From assembly GCA_019828565.1 (NCBI GenBank), contig JAHDYR010000035.1:1-64000 (forward strand): DNA of 64,000 nt. Reading direction: 5' to 3'. Shown piece by piece: positions 10,670 to 19,385 of the stretch (position 1 is the first letter of the stretch; each line of letters starts with the position of its first letter). The notes below the pieces were generated by a model, which made no database searches, was not told the DNA's origin, and saw only the letters and a program-made list of their open reading frames with translations. Position numbers and translations under genes: made by a program. This DNA is from Carpediemonas membranifera. Taxonomy: Eukaryota; Fornicata.

Positions 10670-11224
10670 CTCAAGGCTAGACTCTCTGAGTTCGCTCAGT
10701 CAAGCCTAGGGACCACGGCCGTGTATAAGCCTTTCCACACGGTCGCCATTGACACCATAGGCCCCATCCCCGCAGACATGTTCGGCCGCAAGTACATCTT
10801 CGTCCTTGTTGATATGTTCACCAGGTACACGGAGTTATATGCCAGCGATGAGAACACTGCCGATGCCGCTGCCTCTGCCATCTGGCAACAACTTGTCTGC
10901 CGTCATGGCATCCCTGCCGCCATTAAGGCTGACAACGGGCCGGAGTACACTGGTGCCGTGATCAAGGCCCTCCTGTCTGATGCCGAGATCACCGAACAAC
11001 ACACTCTCCCGTATCATCCCCAGTCCAACGGCGTTGTTGAACGCCGTAACGCCGAAGTGATGAAGCACCTCCGCTGCCTCACGCTCAACTTTAACAAGTT
11101 TGACGAGTGGAGCAGGCTTTCTCCCTGCCGTTCAGCTTTTGCTGAACACTTCTATCTGCTCTGCCACAGGCCTCACCCCCCACAGCATGCTTTACGGCGA
11201 GCATTTGGACCCGTCCGCCACTAG
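10628..11224 (+). pseudogene. pol: Pol part 2, Ty3-1: integrase catalytic core
   Basis: This resumes the interrupted integrase at the second copy of the target duplication. The catalytic triad is visible: Asp in VAIDTIGPIP, Asp in IKADNGPEYTG and Glu in NGVVERRNAEV. After about 11110 the frame degenerates (…WSRLSPCRS), while the proper continuation (LPAVQLLLNTS…TGLTPHSMLYGEH) appears one frame over. The copy cannot make an intact integrase because of the insertion and this shift. Confidence 0.85.
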
Positions 11225-11831
11225 AGCCCGGCTACTCGCCCCGACTGACCCTACAGCTTCCGAGACAATCCTATCCTCCCATCGTGAATACCTAGACAAC
11301 CTCACTAACCACCTGGAAGTCCCTTTCCAAGAAGGGGGAGGAGACGCAACGTAAGGTTGTCGAGAAGCGCCTGCCAAAGGAAAGACCGCAGAGACCGAGC
11401 TCAAGCCAGGTGACCTAGTCCTCGTACAGCGCAACAGGACCCCCAAGTTGCACGGTCACCTGGGACCCTACAAGATCCTCGAGATCCTCGACCACAAGGC
11501 CGTCGTTATCGCCGACATCATCACGAACACCACCACAACCGTCCACCGGGATCACCTGCTCCCGTTCCACGTGAACTACCACTTCAACAAGCTCCGCCAG
11601 CTAGCTTCCTCAGACGAGGAGACTTTTATCGTTGAGAAGATCCTCAAGCACCGCGTCAAGGACGACATCCTCGAACTGAAGGTGAAGTGGGAAGGCTACG
11701 ACGAACCCACCTATGAGCCGGCGACTGCACTCTCCGGAGTCTCGCTCGCTCGTGCTTACCTTAGAGCCAATAAGCTTCGGCTTAGGGGGGCAAGATGTCA
11801 CAGCATCTCCCTCACTCCCAGTGCACTTTAA
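11100..11831 (+). pseudogene. pol: Pol part 3, Ty3-1: integrase C-terminus and chromodomain
   Basis: 11100-11354 encodes the integrase C-terminal region (GLTPHSMLYGE). After a further shift near 11340-11360 the frame continues through 11448-11831 with a beta-barrel segment (LHGHLGPYKILE). A chromodomain follows near the end (FIVEKILKHRVK...LKVKWEGYDEPTYEPA), with the aromatic residues that bind methylated histone tails in chromoviruses. The ORF overlaps the hairpin and polypurine tract and ends inside the 3' LTR. Confidence 0.8.
11771..11795 (+). promoter_or_regulatory. Hairpin plus polypurine tract, Ty3-1
   Basis: TAAGC-TTCG-GCTTA (11771-11784) forms a 5-bp stem closed by a TTCG tetraloop and directly abuts GGGGGGCAAGA (11785-11795). 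That is the plus-strand primer sequence immediately before the TGTCAC LTR start at 11796. Confidence 0.7.
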
Positions 11832-11871
11832 GGTAAATGGATTTCCCCGTTTTCTGCTGCCATCCGGCACA
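11796..11871 (+). repeat. Candidate 3' LTR of Ty3-1 (76 bp)
   Basis: It begins TGTCACAGC directly after the polypurine tract and ends CCGGCACA, giving TG...CA. The last 19 nt recur at 339-357, just before the gag leader. Its short length fits the 85-125-bp LTRs of the other elements in the window. The upstream 57 nt do not recur at the 5' side, which remains unexplained. Confidence 0.55.
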
Positions 11872-11956
11872 TTGTGAACACGTACCTGGTGAATACTCGT
11901 CTCCCATACACGCCGAAAACCACAGGGTTGATCTCTTGAGCCGTTTACTGAAAGGC

Positions 11957-12487
11957 TTACTTCTTCAGCTGCGGGTTCTTGAGCCAGCACTCAGTGGCGG
12001 CGTGACCAGGGCGGTTGCAGAAGCTGCATCTCATCTTGGCAGGTTGCTTGAAGCTCTTGTTGACTCTCTTGGGCTCCTGCGTGACCTTGTTGATGCCCAC
12101 CATCTTGGCAGCCTTGAATGACTTCTCCATGAGGGCCTTCTTGCCAGTGACTCCCTGGGCCTGCACACGGAACGTCTTAGCGGTGAGTTCGCCGAAACGA
12201 TCGAGTGTCAGCAGGTATTGCAGTCTGAAGTCCACCAAGTTCTTGACGAGGGCAATCACGTCACCAAGCGTTGCATCGTCCGGAAGACCGTTAGCATCGC
12301 GCTTAAACTCCGTTTGGAAGCGTTCCCAGGCTTCGAACTCCTTCTTGATAAGCTCGGAGTGCGGCTTGTCCTCAAGGTCGTTCTGTTGTTCTTCGAGGAG
12401 CTCGATCTGAGCACGTAGAGCAGCATTCTCTTCCTTCGTCTCATCTACTTGGTTTTCAAGCGCCTGAAGGCGTTCTTCCACGGACAT
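11957..12487 (-). CDS. gag: Orphan DIRS-type Gag with zinc knuckle
   Basis: The product is 176 aa starting MSVEERLQ. A coiled-coil N-terminus (residues ~5-45) is followed by a helical segment (RLQYLLTLDRFGELTAKTF). That segment matches the pattern in the gags of the two DIRS-like elements nearby (RIQYLLIKDVYTDATAERF and RQQLLQLKDSWDDATAERC). A CCHC knuckle (CSFCNRPGHAATEC) lies near the C-terminus. No RT or recombinase follows, since the next sequence is the Ty3-1 LTR. It is probably the remnant of a third DIRS-like element cut by that insertion. The longer frame to 12778 runs antisense over a tRNA gene and is not used. Confidence 0.7.
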   Translation of the reverse strand: MSVEERLQALENQVDETKEENAALRAQIELLEEQQNDLEDKPHSELIKKEFEAWERFQTEFKRDANGLPDDATLGDVIALVKNLVDFRLQYLLTLDRFGELTAKTFRVQAQGVTGKKALMEKSFKAAKMVGINKVTQEPKRVNKSFKQPAKMRCSFCNRPGHAATECWLKNPQLKK

Positions 12488-12681
12488 CGGCCAAACCTGG
12501 GGATTGGGCGGGGAAATTGATCCGCTCAAATTTCCCCCTCCGAATTGGTCCACCTGGCCGGGCGTCGTCCGACCGCCGGGGCGCCCCGGTGGGGTCGTAG
12601 GACCCGCACAACCGGGGGGCGGGATCGCATGATGGGAGCGCCGGGCCGCGGACGCCCGTGTCCGGAGCCGTACGGCATCAA
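12488..12681. other. GC-rich leader between orphan gag and tRNA
   Basis: A C/G-rich stretch with no supported gene. It may be the 5' leader of the orphan gag element (minus strand) or flanking host DNA. Confidence 0.4.
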
Positions 12682-12752
12682 GCATCAGTGGTGTAGGGGT
12701 ATCATCGCACGTTGCCATCGTGTGGACCCGGGTTCGAATCCCGGCTGATGCA
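12682..12752 (+). tRNA. tRNA-Gly (anticodon GCC)
   Basis: The full cloverleaf is visible: acceptor stem GCATCAG/CTGATGC with discriminator A, D-arm with box A (TGGTGTAGGGG), anticodon loop TTGCCAT giving GCC, and T-arm with box B (GGTTCGAATCC). No intron and no encoded CCA. A T-run (gattttg) follows as a Pol III stop. It sits between an orphan gag and a DIRS-like element. Confidence 0.95.
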
Positions 12753-12816
12753 GATTTTGTTTCCGAGTGCCTCCACAATTATGCCAGGCTAGCTGTCCTA
12801 GCCTCTAGACAGCCAT

Positions 12817-12873
12817 TCCACAAAGTGTGGCTCTATAACAGAGAGCCCTCCTCTTAAATCCAACCAAAATGGG
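12817..12873 (-). repeat. Split direct repeat B2 of DIRS-like element 1 (57 bp)
   Basis: Identical to 13054-13110 and in the same orientation. It forms the 3' terminus of the element. Confidence 0.9.
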
Positions 12874-12972
12874 GGGGCGAGTATTTACTTCGGGTGGCTT
12901 CCCCGAGCTCTTATGACAGACCCGGGTAAATCCTCGTCTCGCGATCCGGTCAGGTCCGAAACGGCTCCGACA

Positions 12973-13053
12973 CCTGCCGATGCGTTTCGAAGTGTGACCT
13001 AAAGTGCACATTTATCGGCGCGCGCAGGTGCCAGTGATGGTCCTGTGACAGGA
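12973..13053 (-). repeat. Split direct repeat A2 of DIRS-like element 1 (81 bp)
   Basis: Identical to 16437-16517 and contiguous with B1 at 13053/13054 (agga|tcca). This B1-A2 join is equivalent to the circle junction of the two element ends (B2|A1). Confidence 0.9.
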
Positions 13054-13110
13054 TCCACAAAGTGTGGCTCTATAACAGAGAGCCCTCCTCTTAAATCCAA
13101 CCAAAATGGG
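13054..13110 (-). repeat. Split direct repeat B1 of DIRS-like element 1 (57 bp)
   Basis: Identical to 12817-12873. It lies between the recombinase stop codon (13267) and A2. Confidence 0.9.
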
Positions 13111-13266
13111 ACAATCCCGCAAGACGTCCCTGTGGGACTAAAGCTTTGGGCCGGCGAGTCTATCTCGCCTCGACCAGAGTTAAGAATTAATGATGAATCC
13201 AGGCCGGCGAGTCCGTCTCGCCTCGGCCGTTCCCCCTCGAACGCGGATGTTTAATGGAGGGGGTGG

Positions 13267-14451
13267 TTAAAAGTGGGGCCCGAGAAGGCTGAGGTTCATC
13301 CTCCTGGTGAGGTCCTCGTTTGTTCTGATGGCGTCAGCGATATAGCTGCGGAGGGAGGTGACGTCCTTCCATGTGCCCATTGAGAGGATCACCTCCAGCG
13401 GGACTCCTGATAGAGCCATCTCCGACGCTGCCCCCTTACGGAAGCTGTGGAGACCCGTCCGTGGACCGAACAACGCCTTCACGACTCGTCGGAGGTGTGC
13501 GGCTGTGAGCGGTTTGTCTCTGCTCAGGCGCCCGTTGACTATGACTCGCCAGATGGGGGTGTCATCAGCCAGGTAGTGTGTGCCCTCGACCCAGCGTCTA
13601 AGTGCCAAGGCCGGGTTGAAGGCGGCTGATAGCCATACGTATGGTACGCGCTTCTTAACTCCCGTTAGGATGGTCTTGGTCCGCTGAATGTGTAGGAGAA
13701 TGTCGCCGTTCTTGAGTAGCTCCAGGTCGGCCGGGCATAGGGAGAGTATCTCGATGCCTCTGGACACCGTCAGATAGGCGACTGCCCCAAAGAGACATGC
13801 CTGATATGACTCAAAGTCGTCACTCCGGCGCCCCAGTGCCTCGATCATCTCAGCCTTGGTGATGGCGCGCGAGCCGCCGGTAGTTCCCGCCGTGCTGGCG
13901 CCCTTAGCCGCCTGCTTAACGATGTACTTGGAGTTGGCGGGCGGATGCCAGTCTTTGAGGAACTCCTGTAGCTGAACAATCCAGTAGCCCTTCCTCGCCA
14001 CGTTCGATGGCCCGCAGAAGGAGCCTTCGTCCTTGAGGAAGGCTACAAGCTGGTCTCGATCCGACAGGCTGCGATCGCGAGAGCCTTCGAACCTGGCCAC
14101 CCAGCCGGCCACCGTCCGAGCAGACGCGTGATTAAGGTGAATCACTCTGTCCGACCTGAGGACTCTGTGGAAAACGTCCTGAACGCCATCACATTGAACC
14201 GTAGGCGTCCTCTGTCCTGTAGGTGAAGTAGGTGGGCCAGATCTGAGCTCGAAGCCGGGACGGAGAGACGGAGTTTCCAGGACGTCCAACTCTTGAGGAG
14301 TCTCATCTCCGGCGCTTGAACCTCTGGGTAGAGGAGAAAGACTGCTGAGGTCCAAGACCTCGGGTGTCCAGTCTGAGTCTGAACTCTCGCTGTCGCTATC
14401 TTCTGGACTATGGCTGCCATAGACGAATTGGGGGCCCAGAGGACGCGACAT
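13267..14451 (-). CDS. Tyrosine recombinase of DIRS-like element 1
   Basis: About 394 aa from the ATG at 14451. The N-terminus is acidic and low-complexity. From residue ~150 there is a SAM-like core-binding domain, then the catalytic domain with Arg in VSRGIEILSL, the H-x-x-R motif in GLHSFRKGA and the nucleophile Tyr in SLRSYIADA. It would integrate the circular DNA form. The same frame is open further upstream through the RT, but that stretch overlaps the RNase H end, which is read in another frame. The two genes thus overlap in different frames, as in DIRS-1. The C-terminus ends just before repeat B1. Confidence 0.85.
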   Translation of the reverse strand: MSRPLGPQFVYGSHSPEDSDSESSDSDWTPEVLDLSSLSPLPRGSSAGDETPQELDVLETPSLRPGFELRSGPPTSPTGQRTPTVQCDGVQDVFHRVLRSDRVIHLNHASARTVAGWVARFEGSRDRSLSDRDQLVAFLKDEGSFCGPSNVARKGYWIVQLQEFLKDWHPPANSKYIVKQAAKGASTAGTTGGSRAITKAEMIEALGRRSDDFESYQACLFGAVAYLTVSRGIEILSLCPADLELLKNGDILLHIQRTKTILTGVKKRVPYVWLSAAFNPALALRRWVEGTHYLADDTPIWRVIVNGRLSRDKPLTAAHLRRVVKALFGPRTGLHSFRKGAASEMALSGVPLEVILSMGTWKDVTSLRSYIADAIRTNEDLTRRMNLSLLGPHF

Positions 14452-15939
14452 CCAAGCCTTACGTCTACGTCCGTTGAGACTGTCTGGACTGGACCCCACT
14501 CCGCGAGGACAGATTCCATGCTGGACTCCAGAGAGGAAGGGAGTCGTGAGAAGCCTCTGGACAGCCGATCTGCTGCCAGGTTGATGATGCCCGGAGTGTG
14601 TAGTCCACGGAGTGTCAGGTTCCGGTCCTCCGCCTCCTTCTGGATCTGGGCTAGAATGTGCAGGGCCTGAGGTGGAGCCTTCGTAGACCCCCGCCTTGTT
14701 GAGCCAGGCCAGAGCTGATGTGTTGTCTGAGAAGATCGATAGCTCGCGTTGGGAACTCTGTCTGCCGATCAGACGGATGCCCTGTAGGATTCCCGCGAGC
14801 TCCTTCACGTTGATAGATTCTGCTCTTAGTTCTGGAGTGAACGTGCCCGAGGCTGAGGTCCCATACTCGCCGTGCACGGCTGCTCCCCACTTGACTCCAG
14901 ATGCGTCTGTCGATACGACGAGGTCTAAGGAGGGGTGAGCGCCCCAAAGCGACTGAAGTTCTCTGATGTCTCGGACTGGGCGCTCTCTTAGCAGTAGCAG
15001 CCACTCTTGCAGTAGCTCCTTGGAGAGTGGGTCCTGTTGAAGGTGTCTCAGCCGGAGGAAAACCCCGTGGGCGGTTGTAGCGAAGTAAGTCAGTCTCCCG
15101 AGGATCTTGGCCCAAGTCTCCTGATCGATGGTCTTGCCTGCCAGAGCCTGATGAATGTGAGAGGAGTAACGTTTGGCCTTGTCCGCCGGGAGGCGTATTG
15201 TAAAACTCGCGGAGTCTATCACGAGCCCCAGATAGACCAATGACTGAGTCGGTGCCCATTCTGACTTCTCCTCTGAGGTGAGGACACAGAGGTCGGCTAG
15301 AGTCCGCCTGATGCGCGGCACCGCCCTCCTCAGGATTTCTCGGTCGCGGTGAAATAAGAGGAAGTCGTCGAGGTAGACAACGATGGTAAGACCCGTCCGA
15401 AGGGCTAGTATCTTGGCGAGTTGGTTGGTGATCGTCTGAAACACGAACGGCGATGCGCGCCAGCCGAAGCCTAGCACTCTGTACTGAAACGCTCGTCCGT
15501 CTGGAAGATAGACTCCTAGCAGCTTGCGGTCCTCCTTCCGTACTGGTACTTGATGGTACCCGGACTTGAGGTCGAACTTGACCATCCAGTCGCCCCTCTG
15601 GAGAAGGGAGAGAGCTCTGCGCAGACCGTAGAGCCGGAAGGATGAGCGCTCTGCCGAGCAGTCGTTCAGTATCGTGAGGTTGTGAATGATCCTCTTCGAC
15701 TCGCCCTTCGGCACAGTAAACAGCGAGGCGGTGTGTCGCAGGGAAGAGGGATTCACTTGCTCTATGACGCCTGTCTCTATCAAGGAAGGAATCTGCTGGA
15801 CAATGAATGGGTCGACTGTCGGCTGTTGCCTTGGTGCTGGTGGTTGACTTCTCAGACGGATCTCGACCCCGTATCGTAACCAGTTGATCACCCGTTGTGA
15901 TGCTCCCAACCTCTGCCACTCCCTCCACGCCGCGTTCAT
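14142..15939 (-). CDS. Reverse transcriptase-RNase H of DIRS-like element 1 (one-base shift)
   Basis: Starts MNAAWREW at 15939. RT motifs: FDLKSGYHQV (motif A), GFGWRASPFVFQ (motif B) and YLDD in VVYLDDFLLF. RNase H has STDAS and FSDNTSALAWL. At about 14665 (GGCCC context) the frame moves by one base into the ORF ending at 14142, which carries the last RNase H Asp region (LAADRLSRG) and a C-terminal stretch also present in element 2 (HPRSWTSAVFLL / HPRTWISGIFVL). No methyltransferase motif was recognised. Confidence 0.8.
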
Positions 15940-15953
15940 GCATGGAAAGAGGG

Positions 15954-16436
15954 TTAGGTGTGGGCTCTCTTGCCGGAGGATCCTGTCTGAGTGCGACCTC
16001 GGTCCTGAGCGCGGCCACCGCGGCGAAAATTAGCGTCGCGCTTATCGCCCTTAGACTTGGCGCGGGCCGCCAGTTCCAGGACCTCGTCGCGATCAGGCAC
16101 GCCCTTCGCCTTGCAATAGTTCTCGAACCGCTCTGCAGTAGCGTCAGTGTACACGTCCTTGATTAGAAGGTACTGGATTCTTGCAAAGAGAATGTTCCCG
16201 ATCTCCTTCATCTTTGCGCCGTTCTCGATCCTATTCATGGTCTTGTATACGAATCTGGCCTCATCTTCGAGGCCGAACCTCTTTGGCATCTCCAGGAACA
16301 GTGGACGGCGAGCTGCTTCTGCTTGCTGCTCCAAAATTGCTTCCGATTGTATCTTAACCAAGCGCTCCAGCTTCTCGATACGCTTGTTAAGCTCATCGGG
16401 ACTGTCTTGCGGCGGCAGGTCTTCGTTATCAGACAT
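15954..16436 (-). CDS. gag: Gag of DIRS-like element 1
   Basis: 160 aa starting MSDNEDLPP. The ATG ends at 16434, one base inside repeat A1 (16437-16517), so the leader is essentially the repeat. A coiled-coil segment is followed by FGLEDEARFVY and RIQYLLIKDVYTDATAERF, conserved with the gag at 19386-19922. The C-terminus is Arg/Gly-rich (RRGGRAQDRGRTQ), probably binding RNA in place of a zinc knuckle. The longer frame to 16475 would translate the terminal repeat and is less likely. Confidence 0.75.
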   Translation of the reverse strand: MSDNEDLPPQDSPDELNKRIEKLERLVKIQSEAILEQQAEAARRPLFLEMPKRFGLEDEARFVYKTMNRIENGAKMKEIGNILFARIQYLLIKDVYTDATAERFENYCKAKGVPDRDEVLELAARAKSKGDKRDANFRRGGRAQDRGRTQTGSSGKRAHT

Positions 16437-16517
16437 CCTGCCGATGCGTTTCGAAGTGTGACCTAAAGTGCACATTTATCGGCGCGCGCAGGTGCCAGTG
16501 ATGGTCCTGTGACAGGA
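16437..16517 (-). repeat. Split direct repeat A1 of DIRS-like element 1 (81 bp)
   Basis: Identical to 12973-13053. It forms the 5' terminus of the element. Confidence 0.9.
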
Positions 16518-16854
16518 ATTTCATGGCCAACTAACATGTGTTCTTAATCCAAAGGTGCTCACTCACTCCAGAAGCGTTCGGAAACCTGTTTTCATCATCT
16601 GATTAGGCATCGGGAGTGCGGCCCCAAACTCAAGTGACGGAACGAATTCGGTTGGAGTTCTCAGATAATAGGTCCAAAATCAACAATAACAGCTCCCAAA
16701 ACGGCTTCGTTCAGGAGTTATGGCGAATTCTTTCAGAACGAGTCCTTCGTCGTTAGAACTTCGTGGATCATGGCATCAGCGGCTCTAGCCTGCTTCGATG
16801 AACGCAATTTTAGTAGTTGTATGTCTTTCCACGGCGAATCACTCGCCTCGTGGG
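16518..16854. other. Non-coding stretch between the two DIRS-like elements
   Basis: No supported gene. It is presumably the 3' part of DIRS-like element 2. I found no copy of its sequence upstream of 19922, so its terminal repeats are missing or not recognisable. Confidence 0.4.
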
Positions 16855-19368
16855 CTATTGAAGTAGTCGCTCAGTGGTGCGACGAACAAAGGTTTCATCT
16901 GTCCTTATCGCCTGTCCGATGTAAGCGCGGAGACTCCGGACCTCCCGCCACGTCCCCATGGCAAGAAGAGCCTCAAGGGGTGTACCAGAGACTGCAAGCT
17001 CGGATGCAGCGCCCTTTCGAAAGGAGTGCCATCCTGACCCTCGACCAAAGACCTGCTGAACATCGCGGAGTAGTCCCGTGGCAGAGCGCTCGCGCTTCCT
17101 GCTGTACGCTCGGCTGCTAATCACCTCTCTCCAAAGACGGGCGTCGGGCTTGAGGGCCAAACCTCTGACCCATCGTCGCAGGGCGTCGGCGGGGTTGAAC
17201 CCATGGATCCAGACGTTAGTGACCCTCTTGCTAATGGCTACCATAGTCTTTGTCCGCGGGATGGCTAGGATTGCATCCCCTCTGCGATCGAACTTGACTT
17301 GAGCCGGCGTGAGGTTGAATATCTCTCTTCCCCTGCTGACGGTGAGGAAGCAAAGAGAGGCAAAGAGCACGGCCTGGTACGTCTTGGGACAGCGGTTTCT
17401 CTTACGGATCGCGGAGAGCATGGCTGTCCGATAGATGGGTCGCGCGCCACCTGTGAGCCCGGCTAGGGATGCACGCTTCACCGCCTCCCGCTGAATTGCC
17501 TTATAGCGTTGGGTCACGAGAGCTGAGGAACTTGAGTACCCATCCTGCGACCGACCGACGTCCTTGCTCCTCGAGGTGGGCGAGCTGATCAGATAGTCTG
17601 ATGTCATCGAAGTTTGGTAGGCGAGAGCCACGAGCCTTGTTCGATCGCCCTTCTGCTGGTTGGGAAGGCTGAAGTACCGGCGAAGGTGGGCCCTCTGCTT
17701 CAGGAGTCTCAGCTCGGGGGACATGATGTGGGGTACGAGCACGAAGATCCCCGAGATCCAAGTCCTCGGATGGGCAGTAGGTTGCGTCGGAGTCACAGCT
17801 CTGAGGACTATCGGGACTATCTGGCGAATAATAGCAGGATCCATCGTCAGTACTCGTCGACCCATCCAGTCCTTGGGCCCCGCTCCCTGCCACACCGAAG
17901 TGACGGGACCCCACTCCTGAAGGAGTTGCTCTGTGATCTGGGAGCTGTCCTCCACGGCAGGTATGCCACGAGAGAGACGATCGGCGGTGATGTTCGTCTC
18001 TCCTGGGGTATGCTCCGCCTTGATAACGAGATTTCTTGTCTTGGCGAGACACTCGAGCTCCTGAAGGAGCCTCATTGCCGCGCCTGGAGCCCGAGCGGAA
18101 CCATGCTTGTTGATCCATCCTTTTGCAGAAGTATTGTCTGTGAAGAGGGTCAAGACCCTGCAGGTGTCGGAAGGCGGAAGGTGCTCGACGGCTCTGACCA
18201 GGGCGTACAACTCTCGGACATTGATGGACTCGGCAGAGATGTCGGGTGGGAATGAGCCTTCCAAGAGCTTGTCCACTGGGGACCCATAGATGATAGCACC
18301 CCACCCCCAGTCGGAGGCGTCGGTTGCTACGCACAGATCGAGGCTCCACGCGGGAAAGAGGGCTGCGAATGGTCGAGTCGGTGAAGAGTCGAGCAGAGTG
18401 AGCCAGTCCTCCAACTCGCTTTGGGAATCGTCGTCCAGCTTGATGGCATGGCCGGGGTTGAAGGTTTGTAGCTTTCGCAGCTTCAGCATGGTGTTGGAGG
18501 TGTAAGCGAAGAACCCCAGACGACCGATGATGCTTGCCCAGTCCTTGGCAGTGACAACCTTCGTGGCTAAGGCATTGGTGATTATCTCTCGATACTTGAC
18601 TGCCTTGTCCTCTGGGAGGCTGATCGACTGGGAGACTGTGTCGAGAATCACACCGAGGTACTGCATTGACTGCACGGGAGTAAGGCAGGACTTTTCCAAG
18701 TTTGGGATGATGCCTAATAGCTGTAGTGTACGTATGATCTCGGGGCCGACTTGACTCAGGTAAGCAGCGCTGGCGTGGGCAAAGATGAAGTCGTCTAGGT
18801 AGACAGACACTTTGACGCTGAACCTTAGTGCTAAGATCCTTGCAGCCTGGATCATGACGAGCTGGAAATAGTAAGGCGCGGCTGTCCAACCGAACGAGAG
18901 ACCTGTGTAGTGGTAAGCCTGGCCATTGGGTAGCACGACCCCCCGCAGCAGAGCATCGGATGGTCGAACACCGAGCTGGTGATAGCCGTCGCTTAGGTCG
19001 ACCTTGATCATGTAGTCTCCATGCTCGAGCAGTCCAACTGCACGCCGCACTCCGAACAGGCGGAAGACCGAGCGGTTTCTGGTCTTGGCGTTGAGGCACC
19101 TGAGGTCGTGGATAACCCGAATGTCTTCCGGACCTTTTGGCACAGAGAACAATGGCGCTGAGTGACGGAGCTGACCTATGGAGGACTTGACGAGAGCGCC
19201 GGATGCGAGCTGGAGTTTGATCTTGGCTAAGGTCTTGCGATCGATGCGAGCTTGCGGACGTGGAGGAGATGGCTTGCCAGTGAGATGTATCGGCACGCCG
19301 TGACGGAGGAGAGCAACAACCTCTGCAGAGGCCTTGAAACGTTTCCAGACATACCACCTTGCGTTCAT
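16855..19368 (-). CDS. RT-RNase H of DIRS-like element 2, with recombinase C-terminus in the same frame
   Basis: Starts MNARWYVWKRFK, homologous to the start of the element-1 polymerase. RT has VDLSDGYHQL, SFGWTAAPYYF and YLDD (VYLDDFIFA). RNase H has ATDASDWGWG, FTDNTSAKGW and ITADRLSRG. The RT-RH product should end near 17630. From about 17510 down, the same frame encodes the recombinase catalytic domain: SRGREIFNL, GWHSFRKGA and SLRAYIGQA. The recombinase N-terminus is in another frame (17501-17900). Compared with element 1, about 35-40 residues before RYKAIQREA are missing, so the recombinase is probably defective. Confidence 0.8.
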   Translation of the reverse strand: MNARWYVWKRFKASAEVVALLRHGVPIHLTGKPSPPRPQARIDRKTLAKIKLQLASGALVKSSIGQLRHSAPLFSVPKGPEDIRVIHDLRCLNAKTRNRSVFRLFGVRRAVGLLEHGDYMIKVDLSDGYHQLGVRPSDALLRGVVLPNGQAYHYTGLSFGWTAAPYYFQLVMIQAARILALRFSVKVSVYLDDFIFAHASAAYLSQVGPEIIRTLQLLGIIPNLEKSCLTPVQSMQYLGVILDTVSQSISLPEDKAVKYREIITNALATKVVTAKDWASIIGRLGFFAYTSNTMLKLRKLQTFNPGHAIKLDDDSQSELEDWLTLLDSSPTRPFAALFPAWSLDLCVATDASDWGWGAIIYGSPVDKLLEGSFPPDISAESINVRELYALVRAVEHLPPSDTCRVLTLFTDNTSAKGWINKHGSARAPGAAMRLLQELECLAKTRNLVIKAEHTPGETNITADRLSRGIPAVEDSSQITEQLLQEWGPVTSVWQGAGPKDWMGRRVLTMDPAIIRQIVPIVLRAVTPTQPTAHPRTWISGIFVLVPHIMSPELRLLKQRAHLRRYFSLPNQQKGDRTRLVALAYQTSMTSDYLISSPTSRSKDVGRSQDGYSSSSALVTQRYKAIQREAVKRASLAGLTGGARPIYRTAMLSAIRKRNRCPKTYQAVLFASLCFLTVSRGREIFNLTPAQVKFDRRGDAILAIPRTKTMVAISKRVTNVWIHGFNPADALRRWVRGLALKPDARLWREVISSRAYSRKRERSATGLLRDVQQVFGRGSGWHSFRKGAASELAVSGTPLEALLAMGTWREVRSLRAYIGQAIRTDETFVRRTTERLLQ
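17501..17900 (-). pseudogene. N-terminal part of the tyrosine recombinase, DIRS-like element 2
   Basis: In this frame an acidic Ser/Asp-rich stretch leads to RRSVAGWVLKFLSSRDPTL, matching TVAGWVARFEGSRDRSL in the element-1 recombinase. It ends at a stop at 17501, while the catalytic half continues in the overlapping frame. No ATG was identified for it. The upstream part of this open frame (to 19918) is a shadow of the RT-RH gene. Confidence 0.55.
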
Positions 19369-19385
19369 AGATGGGAGCCTGTGAG

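Larger units (their letters stand above)
339..11871 (+). mobile_element. Ty3-1: Ty3/gypsy chromovirus, interrupted by a non-LTR retrotransposon
   Basis: The + strand holds gag with a zinc knuckle, protease, RT, RNase H, integrase and a C-terminal chromodomain, then a hairpin, a polypurine tract and a short TG...CA LTR (11796-11871). The 6,969-bp insert at 3659-10627 splits the integrase zinc-binding domain. Only the last 19 nt of the 3' LTR (11853-11871) recur at 339-357, immediately before the gag leader. The left LTR therefore appears truncated or recombined, and the left boundary given is a minimum. The 39-338 stretch to its left holds no recognisable gene. Confidence 0.85.
12817..16517 (-). 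mobile_element. DIRS-like retrotransposon 1 with split direct repeats
   Basis: Read on minus, the order is repeat A1 (16517-16437), gag, RT-RNase H, tyrosine recombinase, repeat B1 (13110-13054), repeat A2 (13053-12973), a 99-bp spacer and repeat B2 (12873-12817). B1 and A2 touch with no gap. This A1-ORFs-B1A2-B2 layout is the split-direct-repeat arrangement known from PAT/Kangaroo-type DIRS elements, which integrate as circles through a tyrosine recombinase and lack integrase. Confidence 0.88.

Noticed and set aside
12488-12778. N-terminal extension of the orphan gag
   Set aside because: It would translate the antisense strand of the tRNA-Gly gene; MSVEERLQ at 12487 is a better start.
14651-16018. 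455-aa minus-strand ORF over the DIRS-like RT
   Set aside because: Arg/Pro/Ser-rich shadow of the RT-RNase H frame, with no motif; it arises from the GC-rich codon use.
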